From Streptomyces sp. NBC_00691 (GTDB lineage Bacteria; Actinomycetota; Actinomycetes; Streptomycetales; Streptomycetaceae): a DNA stretch of 64,000 nucleotides. The DNA lies in contig NZ_CP109007.1 in assembly GCF_036226665.1 (NCBI RefSeq), positions 3,884,501 through 3,948,500 on the forward strand, written 5' to 3'. Below the pieces are notes generated by a model. It had not been told where the DNA came from. It saw only the letters and a list, made by a program, of their open reading frames with translations, and searched no databases. Each line of letters opens with the position of its first letter. Position 1 is the stretch's first letter. Position numbers and translations under genes: made by a program. Positions 32,567 through 40,870 of this stretch are shown piece after piece.

Positions 32567-34408
32567 TCAGGGGGTGACGATCGGGAAGGTCCGGTCGGGC
32601 TGCGAACGGTAGGCGAGGAGCCGGGCGATGAGGGCCGGGTCGCCCTCGGTTCCGATGCCCAGGGCGTCGACGCCCTTCCCTGCGAGCAGGCCGAGGAGCT
32701 GGGCCTTGCCCAGGGTGAGGGTGAGGCCGGCCGGGGTGCGGGGCGGGGCGGTCGCCTCGCGGTGGGTGAGGGCGCCGTTGTGGAGGGTGAGCCGGTGCCG
32801 GGTGCCCGCGCCCGTGGGACCGTCCGTGAGGACCAGGTCGATGACCAGCTCGTCGTCCCAGGCGCGCGGGCCGTCGATCGCGATGGCGATCGAGTCGAGC
32901 AGCATGGGGACGGTGAGGGCCATCACCATCTCGGGGTTGGCCAGGTCGATGACCTCGCCGGTGATGCCGCCGCGCAGCTCCTGGGCGCCGCGCAGGTAGA
33001 AATTGCGCCAGGTGGCGTTCTCGGCGCCGTACCCGAGCCGCTGGTACACCCCGGCGAGGGTGTCCTTCGCCTCCTGGTCGTCCGGGTCGGTGAAGACGAG
33101 GTGGTTCAGGAGGGTGGCGGCGAAGCGGAGGTCGCCGTCCTCGGCGTAGGCGCGGGCCTTGGCGAGGGCGTCGGCCGGTCCGCCGACCGCCTCCACGTAG
33201 CGGCGGGCCAGTTCGACGGGCGGGTGCTCCCACAGATGGGCCGGGTTGCCGTCGTACCAGCCGAGGTAGCGCTGGTAGATCGCCTTGGTGTTGTGGCTGA
33301 GCGAGCCGTAGTAGCCGCGCGCGTGCCAGGCCCGCCGCAAGGCGGGCGGCAGCTCGATCCGTTCGGCGATCTCGACGCCGGTGTACCCCTCGTTGAGGAG
33401 GCGGAGGGTCTGGTCGTGCATGTAGGCGTAGAGGTCGCGCTGCTCGGCGAGGAACGCCACCACGTTGTCGTGGCCCCAGGTGGGCCAGTGGTGGGAGGCG
33501 AAGCCGACGTCGTACTGCCCGTGGAAGTACTCGATGGCCTCGTCGAGGTAGTGGGCCCAGACGCGGCTGTCGCGGACGAGGGCGCCGCGCAGGGTCAGCA
33601 CGTTGTGCATGTTGTGGGTGGCGTTCTCGGCGAGGCAGAGGGCGCGGTGGTCGGGAAAGAGGAAGTTCATCTCGGCGGGCGCCTCGGTGCCCGGGGTGAG
33701 CTGGAAGACGATCCGCACCCCGTCGACCGTCTCCTCCTGGCCGGTCTCCGTGATGTCCACGGTCGGCGGGATCAGGCTGATGGTGCCGGTGGAGGTGGCC
33801 TGGCCGAGCCCGACGCCGATCTGCCCGTCGGGGGCGGTGGGGAGACCGACGCCGTACATGTAAGTGGCACGGCGTCCCATCGCGTTGCCGGCGTACACGT
33901 TCTCGCTGACCGCGTGCTCCAGGAAGCCGGCCGGGGCCAGGATCGGGACGCCGTCCCCGGTGCCGTGCGGGAGCACACCACGGACGCCGCCGAAGTGGTC
34001 GCCGTGCGAGTGGGTGTAGATCACCCCGGTGACCGGGCGGTCGCCGCGGTGCGCCCTGTAGAGGGCGAGGGCGGCCGCCGCGGTCTCGACGGAGATCAGC
34101 GGGTCGATGACGATCACCCCGCGCGTACCCTCGACGAGCGTCATGTTGGAGAGGTCGAGGCCGCGCACCTGGTAGACGCCCTCCGTGACCTCGTAGAGGC
34201 CCTGGCGGGAAGCGAGCTGGCCCTGGCGCCACAGACCGGGGTGGGCTGTGTCCGGGCAGTCGGCCTCGAGGAAGGCGTAGGCGTCGTTGTCCCAGATCAC
34301 CCGGCCGTCGTCGGCCTTCACGACACCCGGGACGAGGGCACCGAGGAAGCCCCGATCCGCGTTGGCGACGTCGGTCGTGTCCTCGAAGGAGGGCAGGGTC
34401 TCGGCCAT
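32567..34408 (-). CDS. Alkyl sulfatase (SDS hydrolase, metallo-beta-lactamase fold)
   Basis: 613 residues. The metallo-beta-lactamase domain shows the dinuclear zinc motif YTHSHGDHFGG, then the alkyl-sulfatase dimerisation domain (about 370-490, with HLWEHPPVELARRYVEAVGG) and an SCP2-like C-terminal domain (510-613). This is the SdsA1/YjcS order. It hydrolyses alkyl sulfates such as SDS to the alcohol and sulfate. No signal peptide, so probably cytosolic here. ATG at 34408 with GGAG ahead. Confidence 0.95.
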   Translation of the reverse strand: MAETLPSFEDTTDVANADRGFLGALVPGVVKADDGRVIWDNDAYAFLEADCPDTAHPGLWRQGQLASRQGLYEVTEGVYQVRGLDLSNMTLVEGTRGVIVIDPLISVETAAAALALYRAHRGDRPVTGVIYTHSHGDHFGGVRGVLPHGTGDGVPILAPAGFLEHAVSENVYAGNAMGRRATYMYGVGLPTAPDGQIGVGLGQATSTGTISLIPPTVDITETGQEETVDGVRIVFQLTPGTEAPAEMNFLFPDHRALCLAENATHNMHNVLTLRGALVRDSRVWAHYLDEAIEYFHGQYDVGFASHHWPTWGHDNVVAFLAEQRDLYAYMHDQTLRLLNEGYTGVEIAERIELPPALRRAWHARGYYGSLSHNTKAIYQRYLGWYDGNPAHLWEHPPVELARRYVEAVGGPADALAKARAYAEDGDLRFAATLLNHLVFTDPDDQEAKDTLAGVYQRLGYGAENATWRNFYLRGAQELRGGITGEVIDLANPEMVMALTVPMLLDSIAIAIDGPRAWDDELVIDLVLTDGPTGAGTRHRLTLHNGALTHREATAPPRTPAGLTLTLGKAQLLGLLAGKGVDALGIGTEGDPALIARLLAYRSQPDRTFPIVTP

Positions 34409-34745
34409 GGCCTGATGCTCCGTTCCGCACGCTCGTTCCGCCTGTCGGTCCATCTGAACATCAGCCGCGAACTATCGCATATCGGACCCTCGGTGGGGTG
34501 GTCGAGAGGTCCAGCGGTGCGCCGTCCTGGCCGCCGCGGCCGGCCACACGGAACTGACGGAGGGGGTACGCCGCCTGGGAGCCGCGCAGGCCGATCGCGG
34601 GCGCTCCGACTGGGCCGCCTTCGTCGGGTCGGGCCTTCTCCCGGCGCACACGGCCCGCCCCGCGCCCGGTACGAGGGCAGGGCCCGGACCGCGTGTCGCC
34701 GTCCGGGCCCTGCTCTCGTTCACCACCGCCCTCGGCGGCGGCGTA
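34409..34745. other. Intergenic stretch with a hairpin
   Basis: 337 bp without a clear gene. A plus-strand frame near 34505-34680 reads QRCAVLAAAAGHTELTEGV and could be a gene scrap, but it has no start. A 12-bp stem with an 11-nt loop (34678-34712) is a terminator for the minus-strand gene that follows. Confidence 0.5.
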
Positions 34746-34961
34746 TCAGCTCTCGTCGTTGTCGTCGTCGGTCCGGTCGGCGCCCTCGGCCGTACCCGTC
34801 TTCTCGCGCATCTTGCGCACCAGCTCCGCCTTCCGGTCGGCCGCGTTCTGGCGGTCGCGGTTGCGGTGCGGGCCGTTGTTCTGGCGCTCGGCGCGGGACT
34901 GCCGCTTGCGCTGGCCGCCGCCCTGGCCCACGGGGTTGTTGATGTTCTTGCTGTCGGTCAC
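34746..34961 (-). CDS. Small hydrophilic protein (DUF6243-like)
   Basis: 71 residues, start GTG at 34961 with GGGAG ahead. Highly charged: NNPVGQGGGQRKRQSRAERQ, then RKAELVRKMREKTG and an acidic tail of DDDNDES. It is likely disordered, with a short helix. Similar proteins are widespread in Streptomyces and uncharacterised. Confidence 0.75.
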   Translation of the reverse strand: MTDSKNINNPVGQGGGQRKRQSRAERQNNGPHRNRDRQNAADRKAELVRKMREKTGTAEGADRTDDDNDES

Positions 34962-35211
34962 GGGTTCTCCCGGTCGTGCTGCGAGGTGGTCTGCGGATTC
35001 ATCGGTGGGCGGCGGGCTGCGACGTCGAAGAGGTCGGCGGAGGCCCGTCACACCCTCACTCGTGAATCGGCGTCTGGAAGAACATGACAAAGACGTTACC
35101 CGGTTCCACCGACCCCGCACACCAGGCCCTGCGCCGCTCAGGGACGGACCCAGTAGACGTCGAAGAAGCCCGGGAGCCGACGGCGCACCACGCACGGGGC
35201 CGCTCGCCCCC

Positions 35212-35259
35212 GGTCAGGGTGGACGCCGGTCGGAGTGGACGCCGGTCAGGGTGGACGCC
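35212..35259 (+). repeat. Three tandem 16-bp repeats ahead of the sigma factor gene
   Basis: GGTCAGGGTGGACGCC at 35212-35227 and 35244-35259, with the variant GGTCGGAGTGGACGCC between. They end 28 bp before the sigma factor ATG. The rest of the 326-bp gap (34962-35287) holds no gene. Confidence 0.85.
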
Positions 35260-35287
35260 TCCCCTGGCCAGGCCCGATCATGAGGGA

Positions 35288-36232
35288 ATGTCGCTCCGCA
35301 CGTACGAGGCCGATCTGTTCGAGGGTTTCCGCGGGCGTCTGGAGGCGATCGCCTATCGGATGCTCGGGTCCGCCGGTGATGCCGAGGACGTCGTGCAGGA
35401 GACGTATCTGCGGTGGCACGCGGCGGACCGGGAACGGATCGAGACGCCCGAGGCGTGGCTGACCAAGGTGCTCACCAATCTCTGCCTCAACCAGCTCACC
35501 TCCGCGCGGGTCCGGCGGGAGACCTACGTCGGCCAGTGGCTGCCGGAGCCGGTGCTCGCCGGGGACCGGATGCTCGGGCCGGCCGACACCGCCGAGCAGC
35601 GCGATTCGGTGTCCCTCGCGATGCTCACCCTGATGGAGCGGCTGTCGCCCAACGAACGCGCGGTGTACGTGCTGCGCGAGGCCTTCGGGTACGCGCACCG
35701 GGAGATCGCGGAGATCCTCGACCTCACCGAGTCGAACTGCCAGCAGATCCACCGGCGGGCCAGGCAGCACCTCGCCTCCGGCCGGCCCCGTGCCGAGGTC
35801 GACGCGGCCGCCGCGCGGAAGGTCGTCGAGGAGTTCCTCGCCGCGGCCCTCAGCGGTGACACCGAGCCGCTGGTACGGCTGCTCACCGACGACGCGGTCG
35901 GTGTGGCCGACGGCGGGGCCCGTGTCCCGGCCCGCAGGAGCCCGGTCGTCGGTGCGCTCGGCATCGCCCGCTACCTGCGGGGGCTGTTCCGGCCGAGCGC
36001 CGCCAAGCGCGCCCTTGCCGGCGGCGAACCGGTGCTGTACTCCGCCGTCGTCAACGGCGGTCCCGCCGTGCTGGTCTCGATCGACGAGCGGATCGCCGGA
36101 GTCATCTGCCTCCACACGACGACCGACGGTGTCGTGGCGGTCCATCTCCAGGTCAACCCGGACAAGTTGGAGCGTCTGACCCGCCGGTGGGCGGCCTCCG
36201 GGCCCCATCTCCCGTTCTCGAAGATGTGGTGA
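35288..36232 (+). CDS. ECF41-type RNA polymerase sigma factor (SigJ-like) with SnoaL-like tail
   Basis: 314 residues. Sigma region 2 (EAIAYRMLGSAGDAEDVVQE) and region 4 (LSPNERAVYVLREAFGYAHR, then IAEILDLTESNCQQIHRRAR) are followed by a SnoaL-like C-terminal domain (about 175-300). The linker motif YVGQWLPEPV and the C-terminal NPDKLERL motif are hallmarks of ECF41 factors, where the tail both inhibits and activates. It precedes an FAD-dependent oxidoreductase, the usual kind of ECF41 target. Three tandem repeats lie upstream. Confidence 0.93.
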   Translation: MSLRTYEADLFEGFRGRLEAIAYRMLGSAGDAEDVVQETYLRWHAADRERIETPEAWLTKVLTNLCLNQLTSARVRRETYVGQWLPEPVLAGDRMLGPADTAEQRDSVSLAMLTLMERLSPNERAVYVLREAFGYAHREIAEILDLTESNCQQIHRRARQHLASGRPRAEVDAAAARKVVEEFLAAALSGDTEPLVRLLTDDAVGVADGGARVPARRSPVVGALGIARYLRGLFRPSAAKRALAGGEPVLYSAVVNGGPAVLVSIDERIAGVICLHTTTDGVVAVHLQVNPDKLERLTRRWAASGPHLPFSKMW

Positions 36233-36313
36233 CCCAGGTCACACTCGATTCCTGTCAGGGATCGCGTGGCTGTCCGGTTCAGGAGGTGAGTCCAACCGGA
36301 TAGGGAGCCAGCC

Positions 36314-37507
36314 ATGAAGCACCGCATCGTTGTCCTCGGAGCCGGGTACGCCGGAGCGATCGCCGCCGGTCGCCTCGCCAAGCGGCTGCACCGCGACGAC
36401 GTCGAGATCACCCTCGTCAACGGCGAGTCCGAGTTCGTCGAGCGGGTCCGTCTGCACCAGCTCGCCAGCGGACAGGATCTGCCGAGCCGCCCGCTGCGGG
36501 ACGTGTACGCGGGCACCGGCGTGGAGCTCCGGTCGGCGTGGGTCACCGCCGTCGACGTGGACCGCGGGACCGTCGAGCTCTCCGGTGAGCACGGCGCCGA
36601 GACCCTCGGCTACGACAGCCTCGTGTACGCGCTGGGGAGCACCGCCGGCGCCCTCGACGTCCCGGGGGTCGTCGAGCACGCCCACGGTGTCGCAGGGAAG
36701 CAGGACGCGCTGCGACTGCGGGCGCGCCTGGGCGAGCTGGAGGCCGGCGGGACCGTGCTGATCGTCGGCGGCGGCCTCACCGGCATCGAGGCGGCCACCG
36801 AGATCGCCGAGGCCCGCCCGGACCTGGCGGTCGCCCTCGCCGCCCGCGACGGGGTCGGCGCCTGGCTGAGCGAGAAGGCCCGGAACCACCTGCGGACCGT
36901 CTTCGGCCGGCTCGGCATCACCGTCCACGAGGGCGCCGACATCACCCGGGTCGACGCGCACGGCGTCGTCACGGGCGACGGGCGGGAGATCCCGGCCGAC
37001 GTGACCGTGTGGACCGCGGGCTTCGCAGTGCACCCGATCGCCGCCGCGACGGCCCTGGAGGTGTCCGGCACCGGACGGATCGTCGTCGACGCCACCATGC
37101 GCTCGGTCTCGCACCCCGATGTGTACGCCGTCGGCGACGCCGCGTTCGCCGAGGGACCGGGCGGCAGGCCGCTGCGGATGTCGTGCGCCACGGCGAGCCC
37201 GATGGCCTGGCGGGCCGCCGACGCCCTCGCGGCGCGCCTGACCGGCGGCAGGATTCCCGAGAGCACGATCGGTTACGCCGCTCAGTGCATCAGCCTCGGT
37301 CGCCGTGACGCCGTCTTCCAGAAGGTGACCCACGAGGACGGGATGACGTCCACCGTCGTCACGGGCCGGGCCGGTGCCCGTATCAAGGAGTTCATCTGCG
37401 CGGGCGCGGCCTGGAGCGTCTCCCACCCGACGATGATGATGCCGAGCCGCCGCCGCCGGCTGACGGCGGCCACCGAGCCGGCCGCACCGCGCCTCGCCGC
37501 CCGCTGA
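36314..37507 (+). CDS. NAD(P)/FAD-dependent oxidoreductase (NDH-2-like)
   Basis: 397 residues. FAD-binding Rossmann motif VVLGAGYAGAIAAGRLAKRL at the N-terminus, the second dinucleotide fold LIVGGGLTGIEAATEIAE near 155, and the FAD-contact GDAAFAEGPGG near 275. It resembles type II NADH dehydrogenase-like proteins but lacks the long C-terminal membrane helix, so a soluble reductase of a small substrate is likely. It follows the ECF41 gene by 81 nt and may be its target: GGTCACA at about 36237 resembles the ECF41 -35. Confidence 0.9.
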   Translation: MKHRIVVLGAGYAGAIAAGRLAKRLHRDDVEITLVNGESEFVERVRLHQLASGQDLPSRPLRDVYAGTGVELRSAWVTAVDVDRGTVELSGEHGAETLGYDSLVYALGSTAGALDVPGVVEHAHGVAGKQDALRLRARLGELEAGGTVLIVGGGLTGIEAATEIAEARPDLAVALAARDGVGAWLSEKARNHLRTVFGRLGITVHEGADITRVDAHGVVTGDGREIPADVTVWTAGFAVHPIAAATALEVSGTGRIVVDATMRSVSHPDVYAVGDAAFAEGPGGRPLRMSCATASPMAWRAADALAARLTGGRIPESTIGYAAQCISLGRRDAVFQKVTHEDGMTSTVVTGRAGARIKEFICAGAAWSVSHPTMMMPSRRRRLTAATEPAAPRLAAR

Positions 37508-37613
37508 GGACCGCGGGCGGCGCGGTCGGTGGGACGGGGTCGGTGGCCCGACGGTGGCACCCCCGCGGCCCGGTCGCTGCTTCGAATGAGCGGCCGGGTC
37601 TCGCCCGGTCGCC

Positions 37614-38546
37614 TCATTCCGTCCAGGGCTGGAGCTTCTCCGGGTTGCGGACCGCCCAGATGTGCGTGATCCGGTCGCCCGCGAGGCCGAAGGCCGCCAC
37701 CGTCACGGTCGTACCGCCGCGTCGGGCCACCAGGCCGGGGCGGCCGTTGACCGTGCGGACCTGGAGGGTCGTTCCGGGCGCCATGTCGCCGATGGCGACG
37801 ATGTAGCGGGCGATCTCCGCGGCACCGGTGATCGGGCGGAGTGCCGCGCCGACCAGGCCGCCGCCGTCGACGACCACCGTGGCGTCGGGGTTGAGCAGGC
37901 CGACGAGCGCCGCGATGTCCTGGGCCTCCCACGCCTGCTTGAAGTCCTTGATGACACGCGCCTGCAGCCCGGTCGGCAGCTCCGGCGCCCGGGCGTCCCG
38001 GACGCGCCGGCGGGCCGACGAGGCGAGCTGTCGGCAGGCAGCGGGCGTGCGGCCGACGATCGTGGCCAGTTCCGTGAAGGGGTACCGGAAGACGTCGTGC
38101 AGGATGAACGCGACCCGCTCGGCCGGGGTCATGGATTCGAGGACGACGAGGAAGGCCATGTCGACCGACTCGTCGAGGGCGATCCGGTCGGCGGGGTCGC
38201 TCCCGCCGTCGCCGGCCCGGCCGTTCAGCCACTCCACCGTGTCGGGCAGCGGCTCCGGGACCCACTCGCCCACATAGCGCTCGCGCCGCGCCCGCGCCGA
38301 GCCGAGGACGTCCAGGCAGATACGGCCGACCACGGTCGTCAGCCAGGCGCCGGGCACCTCGATGGCCTCCTGCTGCGGGCCGGACATCGCGTACCAGCGT
38401 GCGAAGCCCTCCTGGACGGCGTCCTCCGCCTCCGCGAGGGAGCCGAGCAGCCGGTACGCGACGTTGATCAACTGCCGGTACTCGCCCTCGGGTCGGGCGG
38501 CCGCGGGCGCGAGCCCGCGTTCTGGTTCCGTACGGCTGCCGTTCAT
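37614..38546 (-). CDS. Second ECF41-type sigma factor with SnoaL-like tail
   Basis: 310 residues from the ATG at 38546. Region 2 (NVAYRLLGSLAEAEDAVQEG), the YVGEWVPEPL linker, region 4 (MTPAERVAFILHDVFRYPFT) and a SnoaL-like domain ending NPEKLQPW. It is a paralogue of the factor at 35288 (same layout) on the opposite strand, with the FAD oxidoreductase between them. Divergent from a small membrane protein whose promoter has an ECF41-like motif. Confidence 0.93.
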   Translation of the reverse strand: MNGSRTEPERGLAPAAARPEGEYRQLINVAYRLLGSLAEAEDAVQEGFARWYAMSGPQQEAIEVPGAWLTTVVGRICLDVLGSARARRERYVGEWVPEPLPDTVEWLNGRAGDGGSDPADRIALDESVDMAFLVVLESMTPAERVAFILHDVFRYPFTELATIVGRTPAACRQLASSARRRVRDARAPELPTGLQARVIKDFKQAWEAQDIAALVGLLNPDATVVVDGGGLVGAALRPITGAAEIARYIVAIGDMAPGTTLQVRTVNGRPGLVARRGGTTVTVAAFGLAGDRITHIWAVRNPEKLQPWTE

Positions 38547-38626
38547 GGTGGTGGTGTCCCCCTTCGTTCGATGCGCGCTCGCCATGATCGGTGAGACGCG
38601 CGTCACTCCGTAACCCCGGTACCGCG

Positions 38627-38653
38627 CCTCACATTCTCGGGGGCCGTGTCGTC
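38627..38653 (+). promoter_or_regulatory. ECF41-like promoter motif
   Basis: CCTCACA (38627-38633), 16 nt, then CGTC (38650-38653). The published ECF41 consensus is TGTCACA-N16-CGTC; five of seven -35 bases, all -10 bases and the spacing agree. It lies 44 bp ahead of the membrane protein ATG at 38697. Confidence 0.55.
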
Positions 38654-38696
38654 GGACTGTCGAGAGAGCGACCGGCAGCGGAAGGACGGGATCATC

Positions 38697-39164
38697 ATGG
38701 TCACGCGGACGACAGCGGGGACGGCGTCGACGACGGCAGCGGGGACGGCGGTGGCGGGACGGCGCGACGGCCGGTTCGCGGGGTTCGTGCGCGTCTCGAT
38801 CGCCCTGCAGACGGCGAGCATCTTCTTCCAGGCCGTCACGGCCGGAGCGGCGCTGACCTCAGAGGTCGGCTCGACCTTGCACGATCTGGGCTCCAAGGGC
38901 ATGTACGCGATGTCGATGCTGTACCTGCTCGCGGCGGTCCTGGCGTGGCGGCCGGGCGGCGGGGCGGGCAGGCCGGCTCTCCACGCGACCGGTTTCCTGC
39001 TCCTCGGGACGCTGCAGGTGGTGATGGGCGTCTATCACGTGATGGGCGTTCATGTTCCGCTGGGTGTCCTGATGTTCGGCCTCAGCATGCTCGACCTGGG
39101 ACGGGTGGTGCTCCAGCGGATGCGCCCGGCACCGGAGGGCGCCTACGCGCACTCGCCCTCCTGA
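38697..39164 (+). CDS. Small four-TM membrane protein, likely ECF41 target
   Basis: 155 residues from the ATG at 38697. A Thr/Ala-rich N-terminus precedes four hydrophobic segments (VSIALQTASIFFQAVTAGAA, MLYLLAAVLAW, GFLLLGTLQVVMGVYHVMGV, PLGVLMFGLSML). No enzymatic motif. Divergent from the second ECF41 gene; the last 22 bp overlap the end of the convergent TetR gene. Confidence 0.75.
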   Translation: MVTRTTAGTASTTAAGTAVAGRRDGRFAGFVRVSIALQTASIFFQAVTAGAALTSEVGSTLHDLGSKGMYAMSMLYLLAAVLAWRPGGGAGRPALHATGFLLLGTLQVVMGVYHVMGVHVPLGVLMFGLSMLDLGRVVLQRMRPAPEGAYAHSPS

Positions 39165-39784
39165 GACAGGGCCGCCCGCACGACGGCCGCGGCCGCCCGC
39201 GCCGCGGCCGTCACCGGATCGGTGCTGCGGGCGGCGCGGCCCAGCATGAACGCGCCCTCCAGCAGGGCGATCACCGAGCTCGCGGTCTCGTGCGCCGCGG
39301 GTTCGGCGATGCCGCCGGCCCGGTAGTGGGCGGCGAGGCCGTCCGTCCAGCTCGCGAACACCTCGGCCGTGGCGATGCGCAGCGGTTCATGGGTACTGGC
39401 CACCTCCAGCGCGACGGTGGCGATCGGGCAGGGGTCCGCGAAGTCGAGCTCCCGCAGAGTCTCCGCCGCGGCGATGAACGCGTCGTGGGTGACGGTGGCC
39501 ATGTCACCGGTCGCGCCCCCGGCGGTGGCCGCGTCCGCGCCCCCGGGGCCGGCGGGCGTCGGGAAGAGCGCGGCAATCAGCCCGAGATAGGCCGCACCCG
39601 ACGTCCGGACCACCTCCTCGCCGAGCTGCGCCTTGCCCCCGGGAAAGAAGTGGTACGCCGAGCCGTACGGGGCGTCCGCCGCCGCGACGATCTGTTTCAT
39701 CCCGCTGGCCGCGTAGCCCTGGCGCCGGAAAAGCTCGGTCGCGGCGGTGACGATGCGCTGCCTGGTGTCGCCCGTGGTCCTCAC
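39143..39784 (-). CDS. TetR-family regulator (LmrA/YxaF-like)
   Basis: 213 residues. HTH: TRQRIVTAATELFRRQGYAA, GMKQIVAAADAPYGSAYHFF, with the PGGKAQLGEEVV extension seen in the YxaF/LmrA branch. GTG start at 39784. Its 3' end overlaps the convergent membrane protein gene. A 12-bp inverted repeat 10 bp upstream is its probable operator and also covers the promoter of the divergent hydrolase. Confidence 0.92.
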   Translation of the reverse strand: MRTTGDTRQRIVTAATELFRRQGYAASGMKQIVAAADAPYGSAYHFFPGGKAQLGEEVVRTSGAAYLGLIAALFPTPAGPGGADAATAGGATGDMATVTHDAFIAAAETLRELDFADPCPIATVALEVASTHEPLRIATAEVFASWTDGLAAHYRAGGIAEPAAHETASSVIALLEGAFMLGRAARSTDPVTAAARAAAAVVRAALSQEGECA

Positions 39785-39794
39785 ACTCGCTAGT

Positions 39795-39824
39795 CTCTCA
39801 CTAGATAGACCGATCTAGTGAGAG
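39795..39824. promoter_or_regulatory. TetR operator (perfect inverted repeat)
   Basis: CTCTCACTAGAT, 6-nt spacer, ATCTAGTGAGAG. It lies between the divergent tetR (start at 39784) and hydrolase (start at 39853) genes. Unusually AT-rich for this genome, which supports a protein-binding role. Confidence 0.85.
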
Positions 39825-39852
39825 CCAGTCGTATCGAGCCGGGGGTCGTCCG

Positions 39853-40773
39853 TTGTCCGAGATCGAACTGAGCGCAGGCGTCATCGACTACACGGACACG
39901 GGCGAGGACGGAGGCGAGGACGGAGGCGAGGACGGAGGCGAGGACGGAGGCGGGGACGGGGCCGCGGGCGGCCGGACCGCGGACAAGCACGTCGTGGTGC
40001 TCGTCCACGGGCTCGGCTTCGACGAGTCGGTCTGGGACGCGGTCGTCGAAGAGCTGCGCGGGGACTTCCGCGTCGTGGTGCCCGTCCTGCCGCTCGGCAG
40101 CCACCGCAGACCGATGCGGCCGGACGCGGACCTGTCGGCGCACGGGATCGCCGCGCTCCTCGCCGAGTTCCTCGAACGCCTCGGCCTGCGCGACGTCACC
40201 CTGGTCCAGAACGACGCCGGTACGGCCCAACTCCTCGTGGGCGTACGCGACGAGCGCGTCGGCCGCCTGGTGCTCACCTCCTGCGAGGCACTGGACAACT
40301 ACCCGCCCGGCGTCCAGGGCAGGACCCTGTACGCGGCGAGCCGCGTCCCGGGCGGCCTCTTCCTACTGCTCCAGTCCTTCCGGGTGCCCTTCCTCGTCCG
40401 GATGGGGACCTCGCTGGGCGGGATGGCGCGGCACCCGATCCCGTACGCGCTCGTACGCCGCTGGTACCGGCCCCTGCTCACCCGGCGCGCGATCCGCCGG
40501 GACCTCGCCTCGTTCCTCCGCGGCACGGAGAAGCGCACGTACCTCGAAGCGGCCGGGAGGCTCCGGGAGTTCGACCGGCCGGCGTTGGTCGCCTGGGGTG
40601 CCGAGGACCGCATGATGCCGCCCGCCACGGGCCGCCGTCTCGCCGAACTCCTGCCGCGCGGGCGCTATGTGGAGATCCCCGACGCGGGCACCCTCGTCCA
40701 GCTGGACAACCCCGGCGCCCTCTGCGCGGAACTGCGCCTCTTCATCGGTGAGAGCGCCAGGGAGTCCCGGTGA
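39853..40773 (+). CDS. Alpha/beta-fold hydrolase with Asp nucleophile and missing catalytic His
   Basis: 306 residues, TTG start. LVHGLGFDESVWDAVV, nucleophile elbow TLVQNDAGTAQ (Asp, as in haloalkane dehalogenases), and GAEDRMMPP. At the place where the catalytic His is expected (DAGHxVQxDxP) the sequence reads DAGTLVQLDNP, so the His is replaced by Thr. A repeat of Gly-Glu-Asp-Gly (about 17-36) sits near the N-terminus. The protein may be inactive, a binding protein, or use another base. Divergent from TetR, with a shared operator. Confidence 0.82.
   Translation: MSEIELSAGVIDYTDTGEDGGEDGGEDGGEDGGGDGAAGGRTADKHVVVLVHGLGFDESVWDAVVEELRGDFRVVVPVLPLGSHRRPMRPDADLSAHGIAALLAEFLERLGLRDVTLVQNDAGTAQLLVGVRDERVGRLVLTSCEALDNYPPGVQGRTLYAASRVPGGLFLLLQSFRVPFLVRMGTSLGGMARHPIPYALVRRWYRPLLTRRAIRRDLASFLRGTEKRTYLEAAGRLREFDRPALVAWGAEDRMMPPATGRRLAELLPRGRYVEIPDAGTLVQLDNPGALCAELRLFIGESARESR
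39904..39951 (+). repeat. Four tandem 12-bp repeats inside the hydrolase gene
   Basis: GAGGACGGAGGC repeated four times exactly, encoding EDGG units, followed by a fifth imperfect unit. Repeat number may vary between strains. Confidence 0.9.
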
Positions 40774-40870
40774 ACCGCGCCACGCCTCACCACGCCCGCC
40801 CCCGCCTCACCACCGCCCGGCCCGGCCTGAGCCGGCCCGGTCGGCCCGGCCTGTCGCCCGGTCGGCCGCG

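Noticed and set aside
39904..39951. Four 12-bp repeats as a CRISPR-like or minisatellite array of its own
   Set aside because: They are in frame inside a hydrolase gene and encode EDGG units without spacers; simple coding repeat.
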